DNA of 64,000 nucleotides from Alphaproteobacteria bacterium (GCA_021775955.1 JAJFGU010000014.1:124001-188000); one strand, 5' to 3'; positions 41,880-51,176 are shown, counted from the first letter of the stretch. Made by a program: numbers and translations. Notes: generated from the letters alone by a model not told the origin.

Positions 41880-43035
41880 AGAGTCTCAAACATTAAATAT
41901 CGTTCTTTTTGGTGGTGGACGCTGGGCGCGCGTTATTGCTGGTGTCCTTTGTGAAATTATGTCGGAAAACCATAGGATTTTTTGGATCACGCAGCATAAT
42001 TACGATGCGCTTGTCGAGTGGATGAAAAAGAAAAATGATGATCGCATAATGCTTCTCAAAGACGATATATCGGTTTGGGATAAGGACATTCATGCAAGCA
42101 TTGTTGCCACAGCGCCGGGCACACATGCTTTTTATGCCGAAAAATCAATATCGCGCGGTATTGACACCTTTGTTGAAAAACCATTTGTAACGGATGTGCA
42201 GGATGGTGATCGTCTATATGCGCTTTCGAAAGAAACAGATTGTGTAACCGGCGTTAATCTCGTCTTTATGTATGCTGACTATTTGCAGGATTTTGCTGCA
42301 AGCCTTGCAAAGGAAAATTTAAAGCATATCGAGGTCATATGGCATGATCCGGCCCTGGAGGTGCGTTACGATGAAGAAAAGCGGCCTGATTTTTATACAT
42401 GCGCTGCCCATGACATGTTTCCTCACGCATGGTCGCTTCTGAAGGTTTTACGATCTGATCTGAATTTGCAGATAGAAAATATATGCTACACGCCTGAGAA
42501 AACGATTATAGCAGCGCATGACCAAGCGACAGAGATCAATATAAGCCTTTCGCGCCGAAGCAAAGAAAGGGTGCGTCAGATCAAAGTCAATAATGGCGAA
42601 TGGACCCTAGATTTTTCTAAGGAACCGGGATTTGTGATACGTAATGGTTCAAAAATAGAAAATAGCTGGAAGGGCAAGACACCGCTTTACCAGTCATTGG
42701 AGAATTTTCTGAAAGTTGCACAAGACCCTCGTCATGCCCCTCAATGGAGGACATCGCTCGAAAACTGCATCAATTCTGTGTATTCGGCAGATCGGGTTCA
42801 TGCATCGTTACAGGCAGCGCAATATGAATATTTATCCGCATTGGAGGAAAAAGAAGAGGATTTACTCAATAATCACATAGATTTGCTGATTGATCTTTTC
42901 TTACCTCAGCTTGTTTCCGAAGGGAAAAGGCCCTCTATCATCACAGAGCAGGAAAAGAAGGACTTTGCAGCCTGTGCCCTGTCCTTATATGATCGGGAAG
43001 ACCCACAGAGAAGGCTTAAAAATAATGAAGGATAA
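41872..43035 (+). CDS. Gfo/Idh/MocA-type NAD(P)-dependent oxidoreductase
   Basis: A 387-residue protein. The N-terminal Rossmann fold has IVLFGGGRWARVIAG (GxGxxG-like) and the family motif EKPF at about residues 104-107 (DTFVEKPFVT). The C-terminal half is the alpha/beta domain of the family plus a helical end. Such enzymes oxidise or epimerise nucleotide or lipid-linked sugars. I start at ATG 41872, which overlaps the upstream stop; a longer frame upstream has no support. It overlaps the GT2 gene by 11 bases. Confidence 0.85.
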   Translation: MSEESQTLNIVLFGGGRWARVIAGVLCEIMSENHRIFWITQHNYDALVEWMKKKNDDRIMLLKDDISVWDKDIHASIVATAPGTHAFYAEKSISRGIDTFVEKPFVTDVQDGDRLYALSKETDCVTGVNLVFMYADYLQDFAASLAKENLKHIEVIWHDPALEVRYDEEKRPDFYTCAAHDMFPHAWSLLKVLRSDLNLQIENICYTPEKTIIAAHDQATEINISLSRRSKERVRQIKVNNGEWTLDFSKEPGFVIRNGSKIENSWKGKTPLYQSLENFLKVAQDPRHAPQWRTSLENCINSVYSADRVHASLQAAQYEYLSALEEKEEDLLNNHIDLLIDLFLPQLVSEGKRPSIITEQEKKDFAACALSLYDREDPQRRLKNNEG

Positions 43036-44026
43036 AGCTTTAATTTCAATTATTATCCCCGTTTTTAACGAGGAGAATAATGTCTGGCTGGCCTATAAGG
43101 CTGTTACAGAGGTCTTCGAGACCCTTAAAGACCAGTATCAGTACGAGATTATTTTTACGGATAATCACAGCACGGATAATACGTTTGTGGAGCTTCAAAA
43201 AGTTACTGTGCAAGATGAGCGCGTGCGTGTTGTGCGCTATAACCGTAATTATGGCTTTAACAAGTCGCTCCTGACCGGCTATCGCTTGGCCAGAGGTGCA
43301 TGCGCAATCCAGCTTGATTGTGATTTACAGGACCCTCCGTCGTTGTTTCCTGAATTTCTCAGGCACTGGGAAGAAGGTTGTGACGTCGTTGTTGGTATTC
43401 GTAAAAAGAGGGAAGAAGGCGTTATCCTACAAAATATGCGGAAAGCGTTTTATCGCTTTTTAAACAGAATTTCCGAGGACAATCTCATCGTAGATGCCGG
43501 GGATTTTCGGCTTGTAGATCGTTCAATCCTTAATCAGCTGTGCGACCTCTATGACGCCAATCCTTATGTGCGCGGTCTTGTTTCCTCTTTAGCGACAAAT
43601 ATTGCTGGCATACCTTATGAGCGTGACGTGCGACTCCATGACCAGAGTAAATTTCCTTTTTTTAAACTTGTCGGTCTTGCGGTAAGCGGGATTATCAATC
43701 ATTCCACGCTTCCGCTCAGGCTTGCCTCTATCACAGGGTTTATCACGGCCTTCATTACATTTTTTATGGCAGGCGGCTATTTAATTGGAAGGTTATTCTT
43801 CGAGCTGGATTGGCCTGCGGGGTTTGCCACCCAGATCATCCTGATTTTATTTGGGATCAGCCTGAATGCCATTTTCTTGGGGATCATCGGAGAGTATCTG
43901 CGCAAGATATACCAGCAGTCACATCAAAGGCCGATTACTATCATCGAAAAAAGCATCAATATTACCTCTGACACTAAAGGAGGAGCGCAGTACAATGACA
44001 AAATCAAAAACAAAACCGCAGCATGA
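43025..44026 (+). CDS. GT2 glycosyltransferase (ArnC/GtrB-like)
   Basis: A 333-residue membrane glycosyltransferase. The GT-A domain has SIIIPVFNEENN, the DNHS segment, and the metal-binding DCDLQDPP; two membrane helices near the C-terminus (about 245-270 and 280-310) match the GtrB/DPM1-like group that moves a sugar to polyprenyl phosphate. Together with GtrA and GtrB partners this typically makes an undecaprenyl-linked sugar that is flipped to modify a surface polymer. The start at 43025 overlaps the upstream gene by 11 bases, and its end overlaps the methyltransferase by 32. Confidence 0.9.
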   Translation: MKDKALISIIIPVFNEENNVWLAYKAVTEVFETLKDQYQYEIIFTDNHSTDNTFVELQKVTVQDERVRVVRYNRNYGFNKSLLTGYRLARGACAIQLDCDLQDPPSLFPEFLRHWEEGCDVVVGIRKKREEGVILQNMRKAFYRFLNRISEDNLIVDAGDFRLVDRSILNQLCDLYDANPYVRGLVSSLATNIAGIPYERDVRLHDQSKFPFFKLVGLAVSGIINHSTLPLRLASITGFITAFITFFMAGGYLIGRLFFELDWPAGFATQIILILFGISLNAIFLGIIGEYLRKIYQQSHQRPITIIEKSINITSDTKGGAQYNDKIKNKTAA

Positions 44027-44720
44027 ATTTGATGCCTATCGTGATACTTATAGCGACGATATAGATCAATCGCTCGCTTTTTCTGGTAAATCACAGGACT
44101 TTTTTACAAAGGTAAAGGCCGACCATATTCTTAAAATACTGGAGCAGGAGTTTAAATCCCAAAATCATAAACCCCTTAAGGTACTTGATGTCGGCTGCGG
44201 ACATGGGCTCATTCACCCCTATATTAAACAACAAGAAAAAGTTCAGATAGATTTAACAGGCATCGACGTAGCAGCTTCCGTAATTGATTTGGCGCGTCAG
44301 GAAAATCCTGGCATTACGTACGATACGTATGACGGCATAAAATTACCTTATGAAGATAACAGCTTCTCCTGTGCCTATACCATTTGTGTGATGCACCATG
44401 TGCCGCCCGAGCAATGGGCTGATTTTCTACAAGAAATGCAGCGCGTTGTTGAGCCAGGCGGATTGGTTTTGGTTTTTGAGCATAACCCCCTTAATCCTGT
44501 AACGCGCAATATCGTTAATAATTGTCCCTTGGATGAAAATGCCGTCCTTTTAAAGGCGTCTTCTTTACAAAAACTGTTTGAACGAACCAGTCTAATAGCC
44601 ATACAAAAAAAGTTTATTCTCTTCACACCTTTTGCGCATGGGCTTTTCCGTCGCTTTGATAGCGTGTTGGGTTGGCTGCCGCTCGGGGCACAATATTATA
44701 TTTTAGGGCGCGTTTCCTGA
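43995..44720 (+). CDS. Class I SAM-dependent methyltransferase
   Basis: A 241-residue methyltransferase. The SAM-binding motif I is VLDVGCGHG, followed by DLTGIDVAA and the motif IV-like YTICVMHHVPPEQW. The fold is the standard Rossmann methylase; the C-terminal 60 residues are hydrophobic. The acceptor is unknown; position between a GT2 transferase and GtrA suggests a sugar or a lipid-linked precursor. AGGAGG lies about 9 nt before the ATG. Its last bases are directly before gtrA. Confidence 0.88.
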   Translation: MTKSKTKPQHEFDAYRDTYSDDIDQSLAFSGKSQDFFTKVKADHILKILEQEFKSQNHKPLKVLDVGCGHGLIHPYIKQQEKVQIDLTGIDVAASVIDLARQENPGITYDTYDGIKLPYEDNSFSCAYTICVMHHVPPEQWADFLQEMQRVVEPGGLVLVFEHNPLNPVTRNIVNNCPLDENAVLLKASSLQKLFERTSLIAIQKKFILFTPFAHGLFRRFDSVLGWLPLGAQYYILGRVS

Positions 44721-44721
44721 T

Positions 44722-45129
44722 ATGGTCACCAGAGACTCTCTTGCTAAATTATTCCGATTTGCCATTGCAGGAGGGTTAAGCACCCTCCTTTATATGATTT
44801 TTGCCTTTACCCTAGGCGCAGTTTTTTCCATGAAGTTTATCTATATACATGTAGCGGCTTTTGCTCTGGCCGTTCCTTTTTCTTATTTTCTACAAAGCGG
44901 ATTTACATTTCAATATAAGGGGTCACACAAGAAATCGTCATGGCGTTTTTTGATGACGACATTGACGGCTTTCATTGTCACGACATTGGTGAGTTTTGTG
45001 CTAGTCGATATTTGGGGTATGCCTCAGTGGATCGGTATTGTAACAGTGGCGTTTATTGTACCGATCATTAGTTTTATCAGCATGCGCTACTGGGTTTTTG
45101 TAGACACAAGACAAACTACAGAAACATGA
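44722..45129 (+). CDS. GtrA family membrane protein
   Basis: A 135-residue protein with four hydrophobic segments. The first block KLFRFAIAGGLSTLLYM and the third-helix SYFLQSGFTF followed by SWRF are typical of GtrA, the putative flippase of polyprenyl-linked sugars. The end IISFISMRYWVF is also typical. It begins one base after the methyltransferase stop. Together with the GT2 gene upstream it forms a GtrA/GtrB-like pair. The following gene is convergent. Confidence 0.9.
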   Translation: MVTRDSLAKLFRFAIAGGLSTLLYMIFAFTLGAVFSMKFIYIHVAAFALAVPFSYFLQSGFTFQYKGSHKKSSWRFLMTTLTAFIVTTLVSFVLVDIWGMPQWIGIVTVAFIVPIISFISMRYWVFVDTRQTTET

Positions 45130-45152
45130 TGGATGTGCTGATTTATTTACAG

Positions 45153-47153
45153 TTACCGGGCAGAAGGAAGCTCATCAATTATCATTTCAGTTATTAAACT
45201 TGCCCCGGCGCGGGAAGGGTGCCCTGTATCAACAAAGTAAAGCTGTTTACCATTATTAGAGACGCAATAGTCGAGAATAATTGTATCGCAGAATAGATTA
45301 TGCGGATAAACGATTTTATAATTCTTATGTTCAATTTTTTTAAAAACAGCCATTGCGGCATTCGTGTTTCGATTAAATTTGGATAACGGGTAGCTCAACA
45401 ATTTTATAAGGCCGGATTGGTCAATAGTACGAAAAATACCATAGTCACGCTCTTCCTCCCGAATATAATTACGGACAGCCTGGCTAACACTAGAGCTAAA
45501 TTGAGGGAAAGGTGCAATCTGGATTACATTGTAACCATCAGACAATAGGCGGGAAACAGTATTGATATATCCCATTTCAATGGACAGCCCCTTTGGACTG
45601 GAAAAGCCTACATTAAAATCTGATAGATAAATATCAAGCTGTCCGCCCAAAATTATTGTTGCTCCGGGATACTCATATATTTTTTTTGTTCTTTTTTTCT
45701 GAAACTCCAGATCGCAGGGCTGATTTTTAATAACTCTAGGCTTTCCATCATGAGTTATGGAGAAAAAACCCGGCAAATAGTAACAAGCAGAACTGTTCAT
45801 TGTTACAATATCATAACCTTGTTCCAATGCCTTGGGGACAAGAGCTGATGAAATGCTCTCTATATTTGAATCACCTATTAAAAGAATTGTTTGTGTGTTC
45901 TCAGAGCGTGTTTCAGCACAAAAATCAGATTTTTTGTACGTTCCGTAGCAGTACTCTCCTTCATTGTCTGTAAGGTCAAACCATGGTGTTTCACTCAAAG
46001 TTTCTTCAATGATTGGCGGCATCATCTCCTTAAAGCCATCGGTGATGCATATGCTGTATGCCCATATAATGAGGGCGGCAGCGGCAGTAGCAAGAACAAT
46101 GACCAGTGGCTTTCTGGTTACTTTTTCTTTGTTTCTAAAGGGGCGTTCGATCAGGAAATATGTTGCAACCGCCAGTGCAAAGGAAGCAGCGATATATGTA
46201 AGCATATCAAAATCGGACGGATCACCTTTAATCCTGCTGAAAGCAAAGATAGGAAAATGCCACAGATAAAAGCTATAAGATACAAGCCCTACAGCCACAA
46301 ACGGCCTTGCAGACAGTAGCTTTGTTACAAGTTCCCCGGCGGTGCAGAACCAAATTAAAAGCATCGTTCCCAAGACGGGTAAGGCTGTGGTCAGCGAGGG
46401 ATGATACATTCCGTCGTTAAAAAAGAAAAAGGCCCCACATAACATAAACATTCCAAGACCTGGCATGACAGCGGTTAGGGTTGAAGGTTCAGCCCTTCGG
46501 CCTCTATCAAATTCCAGCTTGGCCAAAATTCCACCGGCAAGAAGCTCCCACGCCCTTGTCGGCAAAAGATAAAAATTGGCACCAGCATATTGAAAACTGA
46601 CAAAATGCGCCGCCAAGAGCGAGCAGCCAAACACAATAGCAAGGACCAACGTAATGTGCCCCTTGAAGTATTTTAAGAGAAGCAACAAGGTAACCGGATA
46701 CAAAACATAGAATTGCTCTTCAATGGATAGCGACCATGTATGGAGCAGAGGTTTAAGAGCGCTTGGCTCTGCCGTATAACTATCTTCCTGCCAAAACCAT
46801 ATGTTAGAACTGAACAGCAAAGCAGACAGAATGGAACCTGCATATTCCTTCATAGCTTTAGGCAGCATATACGTCCAGGCAAACGGGATGGTTGCCAGCA
46901 TTACAGTGAACAACGCAGGCAGAATACGCCTCACCCGCCGCTCATAAAAATTGACCAGGCTGAATTTTTTATCTTTATGCTCTCGCAGAATGATAGACGT
47001 GATTAAATACCCGGAAATAACAAAGAAAACATCAACGCCTATAAAACCACCTTCGAAAATATAAATATCCCGAAAGATAAATTTAGCGTGATATAGGATA
47101 ACAGCTATAACGGCAACGGCGCGTAAGCCATCAATTTCTGGACGGTATTTCAT
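45153..47153 (-). CDS. OafA/YrhL-type acyltransferase with C-terminal SGNH domain
   Basis: A 666-residue membrane protein. Residues 1-340 are an acyltransferase-3 domain with about ten helices, starting KYRPEIDGLRAVAVIAVILYHA (His in the conserved RAxAV...H pattern) and including EGGFIGVDVFFVISGYLI. Residues about 400-660 form a periplasmic SGNH hydrolase-like domain, with LIGDSN and DTGHPSRAG as blocks I and V. It O-acetylates surface sugars; the exact sugar is unknown. It is downstream of a C-methyltransferase and rfbG in the same orientation, so all may act on one glycan. Confidence 0.93.
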   Translation of the reverse strand: MKYRPEIDGLRAVAVIAVILYHAKFIFRDIYIFEGGFIGVDVFFVISGYLITSIILREHKDKKFSLVNFYERRVRRILPALFTVMLATIPFAWTYMLPKAMKEYAGSILSALLFSSNIWFWQEDSYTAEPSALKPLLHTWSLSIEEQFYVLYPVTLLLLLKYFKGHITLVLAIVFGCSLLAAHFVSFQYAGANFYLLPTRAWELLAGGILAKLEFDRGRRAEPSTLTAVMPGLGMFMLCGAFFFFNDGMYHPSLTTALPVLGTMLLIWFCTAGELVTKLLSARPFVAVGLVSYSFYLWHFPIFAFSRIKGDPSDFDMLTYIAASFALAVATYFLIERPFRNKEKVTRKPLVIVLATAAAALIIWAYSICITDGFKEMMPPIIEETLSETPWFDLTDNEGEYCYGTYKKSDFCAETRSENTQTILLIGDSNIESISSALVPKALEQGYDIVTMNSSACYYLPGFFSITHDGKPRVIKNQPCDLEFQKKRTKKIYEYPGATIILGGQLDIYLSDFNVGFSSPKGLSIEMGYINTVSRLLSDGYNVIQIAPFPQFSSSVSQAVRNYIREEERDYGIFRTIDQSGLIKLLSYPLSKFNRNTNAAMAVFKKIEHKNYKIVYPHNLFCDTIILDYCVSNNGKQLYFVDTGHPSRAGASLITEMIIDELPSAR

Positions 47154-47164
47154 AAGAATGACAC

Positions 47165-48349
47165 CTATATAATATCAATCTTTTGACCGTGAAAACCTTT
47201 GAGTTCCAGATAATTCCAGATTTCCGATTGAATATGCCATGCAAGATTTAAAATAACGGGGGCACCTGCAAAATCAGCGTCGTCATCGCTGATAATCGGA
47301 ATCCGGGTTCCAGGCAGGTAGTGTCCTATTTTCATTGAACCCGGCTTTTCAGCAACACGGGCAATGTGTTCATCTGATAAATCCAACAACTGAAGCAAAA
47401 TTGCGGCGCGTCCTGGGAAAGCCTTGGCAAGTAACGGGCCATGTTCTTCGACAAGTGCATCAATTTCTTTGCGTTTTTTGAGCTTCCACTCCTCAACAAA
47501 TGTGCGCATGGTTGCAAACTGCTCAAAATAAAGATCTTCGTTGATCGCAACTTTATCATATTCTGGGGTCTGTTCGCCATGCCCCAAAATAACGCGGATA
47601 TTTCCACCGTAGCGTTTTGGGAATTCGACATGCTCAATATGCATGCCCAGCCTATCCGCAATAAATGCGAATGAACGTAAACTGTAAGTACGCGGATGTT
47701 CATGATAAAATGTATCGAATTGATTATGCTCTAAAACAGCGCCCAAATAGTGGTTTTCGATTACAATCTTTGTATTTGCATGGCTTAAAGTTTTAACGCC
47801 TGCAACCAAATCATCAAAATCTTCAATGTGAGCAAAGACATTCGTAAATGTAATAAAGTCCATCTCTCCAGCCTCTGCGGCAATAACGTGCGCCAGTTTT
47901 TCTCCAAAATAATCCGGCCATATTCGATCGACGCTCTTGGCATCCTTATGCGCGCCTGTCGGCTCGACGCCGTAAGTGACAGCGCCCTTGCGCTTAAAAA
48001 ACGACAGAAGGCTGCCGTCATTACAGCCGATATCAATCACTTTTTTATCTTGAATATCCCCGTAAACATCACAAATTTGGTCAACAAGTTGGCTCATGCC
48101 GTTGAGGACATCCTGCGTAAAACGTGCGCGGTAATGATAGGTTTCAGGGAAAAGCTCAAGCTGAGAGACGTTGTAACGCTGGTTCGCTGTAAGGCATTTG
48201 GGACAAAGAAGAATTTCAATCGGGTATTCTTTGCAAATTCGCGCGTCGCCCACAGGCACAAGGTCATCGCATAAGGGGTGGCTTCCAAGGTTCAAGACCT
48301 CTTTTAAATCCGCTTCGTGACAGACTTGGCAACGGGTTGTTTCTTGCAT
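47165..48349 (-). CDS. Zinc-finger-type C-methyltransferase of deoxysugar pathways
   Basis: A 394-residue SAM-dependent methyltransferase. The N-terminal zinc-binding part has CQVC (residues 7-10) and a later CPKC; the central SAM fold has VIDIGCNDGS and VTYGVEPTG, and the C-terminal domain has RYGGNIRVILG. This three-part architecture matches the TylC3/NovU-like C-3 methyltransferases acting on nucleotide-linked 4-keto-6-deoxysugars. I use ATG 48349, 2 bases past the rfbG stop, with TGGAAG as ribosome site. It directly follows rfbG. Confidence 0.88.
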   Translation of the reverse strand: MQETTRCQVCHEADLKEVLNLGSHPLCDDLVPVGDARICKEYPIEILLCPKCLTANQRYNVSQLELFPETYHYRARFTQDVLNGMSQLVDQICDVYGDIQDKKVIDIGCNDGSLLSFFKRKGAVTYGVEPTGAHKDAKSVDRIWPDYFGEKLAHVIAAEAGEMDFITFTNVFAHIEDFDDLVAGVKTLSHANTKIVIENHYLGAVLEHNQFDTFYHEHPRTYSLRSFAFIADRLGMHIEHVEFPKRYGGNIRVILGHGEQTPEYDKVAINEDLYFEQFATMRTFVEEWKLKKRKEIDALVEEHGPLLAKAFPGRAAILLQLLDLSDEHIARVAEKPGSMKIGHYLPGTRIPIISDDDADFAGAPVILNLAWHIQSEIWNYLELKGFHGQKIDII

Positions 48350-48351
48350 GA

Positions 48352-49419
48352 TTAAAGCTTCCAAAAGTGAGTGATTTGATCTTCAGTGATAGTTTTTCTT
48401 TCGGCATCCGTTTCCGCGAGATACCAACGGCAGGTGTTCTCAATTGTTTCATCAAAGGACAGTTGGGCAGACCAGCATAGCTCTTTTTGTGCCTTGGTAC
48501 TCTTAATGGTCAGAAACTCTGTTTCCATTTGAGAATCGTCTTGTGCGTCTTCATAATGGATTTTAAGGCTATCACAGAAGGCAGTAACGCACCCTGTAAG
48601 GTCTTTTACAGTGTGTACATGATCGGCACTAGGCCCAAAATTCCATGCACCGTTATAGCTATTCGATGAGGCGAGGCTCTCTGCGAGAAGTAAATAGCCT
48701 GATAAGGGCTCCAGGACATGCTGCCAGGGGCGTGTTGCATTCGGGTTGCGGATGGTACACACATCTCCAGATTTTTGGGCACGAATTAAATCTGGAATAA
48801 TCCTGTTTTCTGCCCAATCCCCGCCGCCAATAACATTGCCCGCGCGTGCGGTGGCAATATTCGGAGATGATTTATCAGCATTGTTGTTAAAGAATGAATG
48901 GCGGTAGCTGTCTGTTAGCAATTCACAGCAGGCTTTGCTCGCAGAATACAAATCTTTTCCACCCAGCTCATCTGTTTCATCAAAAGCTTTTTTCTTATTC
49001 TCAATTTTGTAAACTTTATCGGTCGTCACAATGATTACAGCCTGTAATTGTTCCTGCGTGCGGCAGCATTCGAGAAGATTGGTTGTACCAAGAATGTTTG
49101 TTCTGACTGTTTCCAGAGGGTCTTCATAGCTCTGGAGCACAAGGGACTGTGCAGCCATGTGAATAATGATTTCCGGTTTCACAGTGTCAATAAAGTTCTG
49201 GAAGTCTTCTATATTCGTAATGTTTCCGATACATTCAGAGTCAGGCTCCTTATAATTCTGCGCCCACACATCATACGCGCTGGGAGAGGGTTTGATGTCA
49301 TCGGAAAAGCCGTAAGGTTTCGCGCCAAGCAGGCTCAAAACACACATTAGCCAACCGCCTTTGAACCCTGTATGCCCTGTCACAAGGACACGTTTATTTT
49401 GCCAGAAGTTATTGCTCAT
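48352..49419 (-). CDS. rfbG: CDP-glucose 4,6-dehydratase
   Basis: A 355-residue NAD-dependent SDR that converts CDP-glucose to CDP-4-keto-6-deoxyglucose. It has the Rossmann motif GHTGFKG (15-21) and the catalytic YSASK. The block NVIGGGDWAENRIIPDLIRA is typical of RfbG. The preferred ATG at 49419 gives MSNNFWQNKRVLVTGH, matching known family starts; an upstream ATG adds 15 non-conserved residues. The product may be branched by the C-methyltransferase. rfbF is divergent, sharing a 90-bp promoter gap. Confidence 0.95.
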   Translation of the reverse strand: MSNNFWQNKRVLVTGHTGFKGGWLMCVLSLLGAKPYGFSDDIKPSPSAYDVWAQNYKEPDSECIGNITNIEDFQNFIDTVKPEIIIHMAAQSLVLQSYEDPLETVRTNILGTTNLLECCRTQEQLQAVIIVTTDKVYKIENKKKAFDETDELGGKDLYSASKACCELLTDSYRHSFFNNNADKSSPNIATARAGNVIGGGDWAENRIIPDLIRAQKSGDVCTIRNPNATRPWQHVLEPLSGYLLLAESLASSNSYNGAWNFGPSADHVHTVKDLTGCVTAFCDSLKIHYEDAQDDSQMETEFLTIKSTKAQKELCWSAQLSFDETIENTCRWYLAETDAERKTITEDQITHFWKL

Positions 49420-49508
49420 TATTTGGAAGAACCCTTTACTTATTTGAGTGTTGATTTTATTCATATATAAAGAGCATATCAACCTGAAACCACAAGAGTT
49501 TATAGATT

Positions 49509-50285
49509 ATGAAAGTAGCAATTCTGGCCGGAGGACAAGGAACCCGCATGCAAGAGGTTACACGCCTCATTCCGAAACCGATGGTCAAAATCGGGTCATA
49601 TCCTGTTATCTGGCATATTATGAAGCATTACAGCACGTACGGGCTGCAGGAGTTCTGTGTTGCGCTGGGCTATCGTGGAGATATTATCAAAGACTATTTC
49701 ATTAATTATCACACCCGGCAAAGTAATGTATCTGTAAACCTCAAGACTAATGAAATCAAAAATGATGATAATATTGCTGATGAGGATTGGCATATAGACC
49801 TTATTGAAACCGGTGAAAAAACCCAGACAGGTGGTCGCGTTGCTCGTATGCGAGATTATTTGGGCAATGACACGTTTTTACTGACCTACGGCGATGGCGT
49901 GTCGAATGTAGATATAAAAGCCCTTGTCGAGTTTCATAAATCACACGGAAAAATAGCCACTGTCACGGCTGTTCGTCCGCCTTCGCGTTTTGGCGCGCTT
50001 GAGATAGAACAAAACAATGCTGTTTCAAAATTTGCTGAAAAGCCGGAAGATACGGATACCTATATCAATGGTGGCTTTTTCGTCTTTGAACCTGCCATTT
50101 TTGACTATCTGGATATAGATGAAGAGTGTGTTTTAGAGTGGGGGCCTCTTGAAAAATTAGCAAAAGCCGGTGAGCTTATCGCCTTCCACCATAAAGATTT
50201 CTGGCAGTGCATGGACACAATGCGCGATGTCAATTATTTGAATGATCTTTGGGATGAACAAAACGCACCCTGGAAAAGTTGGTGA
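49509..50285 (+). CDS. rfbF: Glucose-1-phosphate cytidylyltransferase
   Basis: A 258-residue enzyme that makes CDP-glucose from CTP and glucose 1-phosphate. The nucleotide-binding loop is AGGQGTRMQEVT with PKPMVKIG, and the metal and sugar blocks TYGDGVSNVD and FINGGFF-like (INGGFFVFEP) follow. Length is normal. It provides the substrate for RfbG, transcribed divergently. CDP-4-keto-6-deoxyglucose-3-dehydratase (RfbH) is not in the window, so the final sugar is not a standard dideoxyhexose unless encoded elsewhere. Confidence 0.96.
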   Translation: MKVAILAGGQGTRMQEVTRLIPKPMVKIGSYPVIWHIMKHYSTYGLQEFCVALGYRGDIIKDYFINYHTRQSNVSVNLKTNEIKNDDNIADEDWHIDLIETGEKTQTGGRVARMRDYLGNDTFLLTYGDGVSNVDIKALVEFHKSHGKIATVTAVRPPSRFGALEIEQNNAVSKFAEKPEDTDTYINGGFFVFEPAIFDYLDIDEECVLEWGPLEKLAKAGELIAFHHKDFWQCMDTMRDVNYLNDLWDEQNAPWKSW

Positions 50286-50358
50286 TTTAGTGAATGAAGG
50301 CGTTGCATTAACTCTTGTTACTGCCCCGGAGACTGCCCCAAATGATAAAGCAAAAAAA

Positions 50359-50433
50359 TGGAGCGAGTGAAGAGATTCGAACTCTCGACATTTTCGTTGG
50401 CAACGAAATGCTCTACCCCTGAGCTACACTCGC
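50359..50433 (-). tRNA. tRNA-Gly (GCC)
   Basis: Reading leftward from 50433, GCGAGTG pairs with CACTCGC of the 3' end, the D-arm has AGCTCAGGGGTAGAGC, the anticodon loop is TTGCCAA with a 5-bp stem TTTCG/CGAAA, giving anticodon GCC, and the T-arm is GAGAGTTCGAATCTC. The 3' CCA is encoded (50361-50359). Length is 75 nt. It stands alone between rfbF and a small orphan. Confidence 0.97.
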
Positions 50434-50485
50434 GTCTTTGTTAAGAATTGAGAGAATATAAAGAAAAAGCGGGTTCGGTCAAGGG

Positions 50486-50770
50486 TTAATAGAGATCGCC
50501 GACTTGGATAAGGGGCGCTTCATAGCCGATCGGTTCGTGATCGGGAAACAGCGAATAAATCATAATATTGGGCGTTTTTTCAACCGAAGGCGATAAATCG
50601 CTGGGCACCTCGTAATGCATCAGCTCGTCTTCGCGCTCGGGGCTGTTAAACACCAGCATAAAAAGACGCTGGTCACGGTAATATTCAACGCGTTTCACAA
50701 TATCGGGAAAGGGTTTGTCGCTGACCAGCATCACACCACCATCTTTGAGGACTCCGAGCTCTATCTTCAT
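50486..50770 (-). CDS. Small hypothetical protein
   Basis: A 94-residue soluble protein of unknown function with strand-rich character (LGVLKDGGVMLVSDKPFPDIVKRVEYY, RLFMLVFNSP). No Cys, signal or membrane segment. It is translationally overlapped with the upstream gene by 4 bases (ATGA), so the two are one unit. Family not recognised. Confidence 0.6.
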   Translation of the reverse strand: MKIELGVLKDGGVMLVSDKPFPDIVKRVEYYRDQRLFMLVFNSPEREDELMHYEVPSDLSPSVEKTPNIMIYSLFPDHEPIGYEAPLIQVGDLY

Positions 50771-51042
50771 GATATCACCAGATCGTCAGGAGAACCTTCA
50801 GGGGGAGCGGTGCCCTCTTGTTTAAGGCCTAAATCAGCGGTTTGGATAGCAGGTTCCGGAAGCTCAGTTTTCATTCTTTCAGGGAACCCTGCTAGTTCTG
50901 CGCCATTGTGAGTTGGGGCATCCTGGCAGCCTTCCTGCATTCGCTTCGCCATCGTCTTAGAGCAGCAGCAGGTTACGCCGTCGCTTTCAAGCATCGTTAG
51001 ATACTGTTCCGGTGAAACTAATGGTGTGTTGTCTAAGCCCAT
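50767..51042 (-). CDS. Small Cys-containing hypothetical protein
   Basis: A 91-residue protein with a VTCCCSK cluster around residues 23-29, then GCQD, and a Pro/Glu-rich disordered second half. The Cys group could bind metal or form disulfides, but no known motif fits. It lacks a clear Shine-Dalgarno. It overlaps the downstream small gene and diverges from the YbaK-type gene. Not recognised. Confidence 0.5.
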   Translation of the reverse strand: MGLDNTPLVSPEQYLTMLESDGVTCCCSKTMAKRMQEGCQDAPTHNGAELAGFPERMKTELPEPAIQTADLGLKQEGTAPPEGSPDDLVIS

Positions 51043-51176
51043 GTGACGTGCCCGTAATTATGCTTTTCCATTATCAAAAATTATGAGCCATAAACGTTAA
51101 CAAAGCCTTAGTAAGCCGGGTGAATGGCTTGATTTGGTTTGGGTTTTTGTGGATAAAGGCGGGAAGGAGTCGTGAT

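Noticed and set aside
50290-50358. Integrated element at the tRNA-Gly 3' end (attachment site)
   Set aside because: No integrase and no direct repeat of the tRNA 3' end was noticed on either side.
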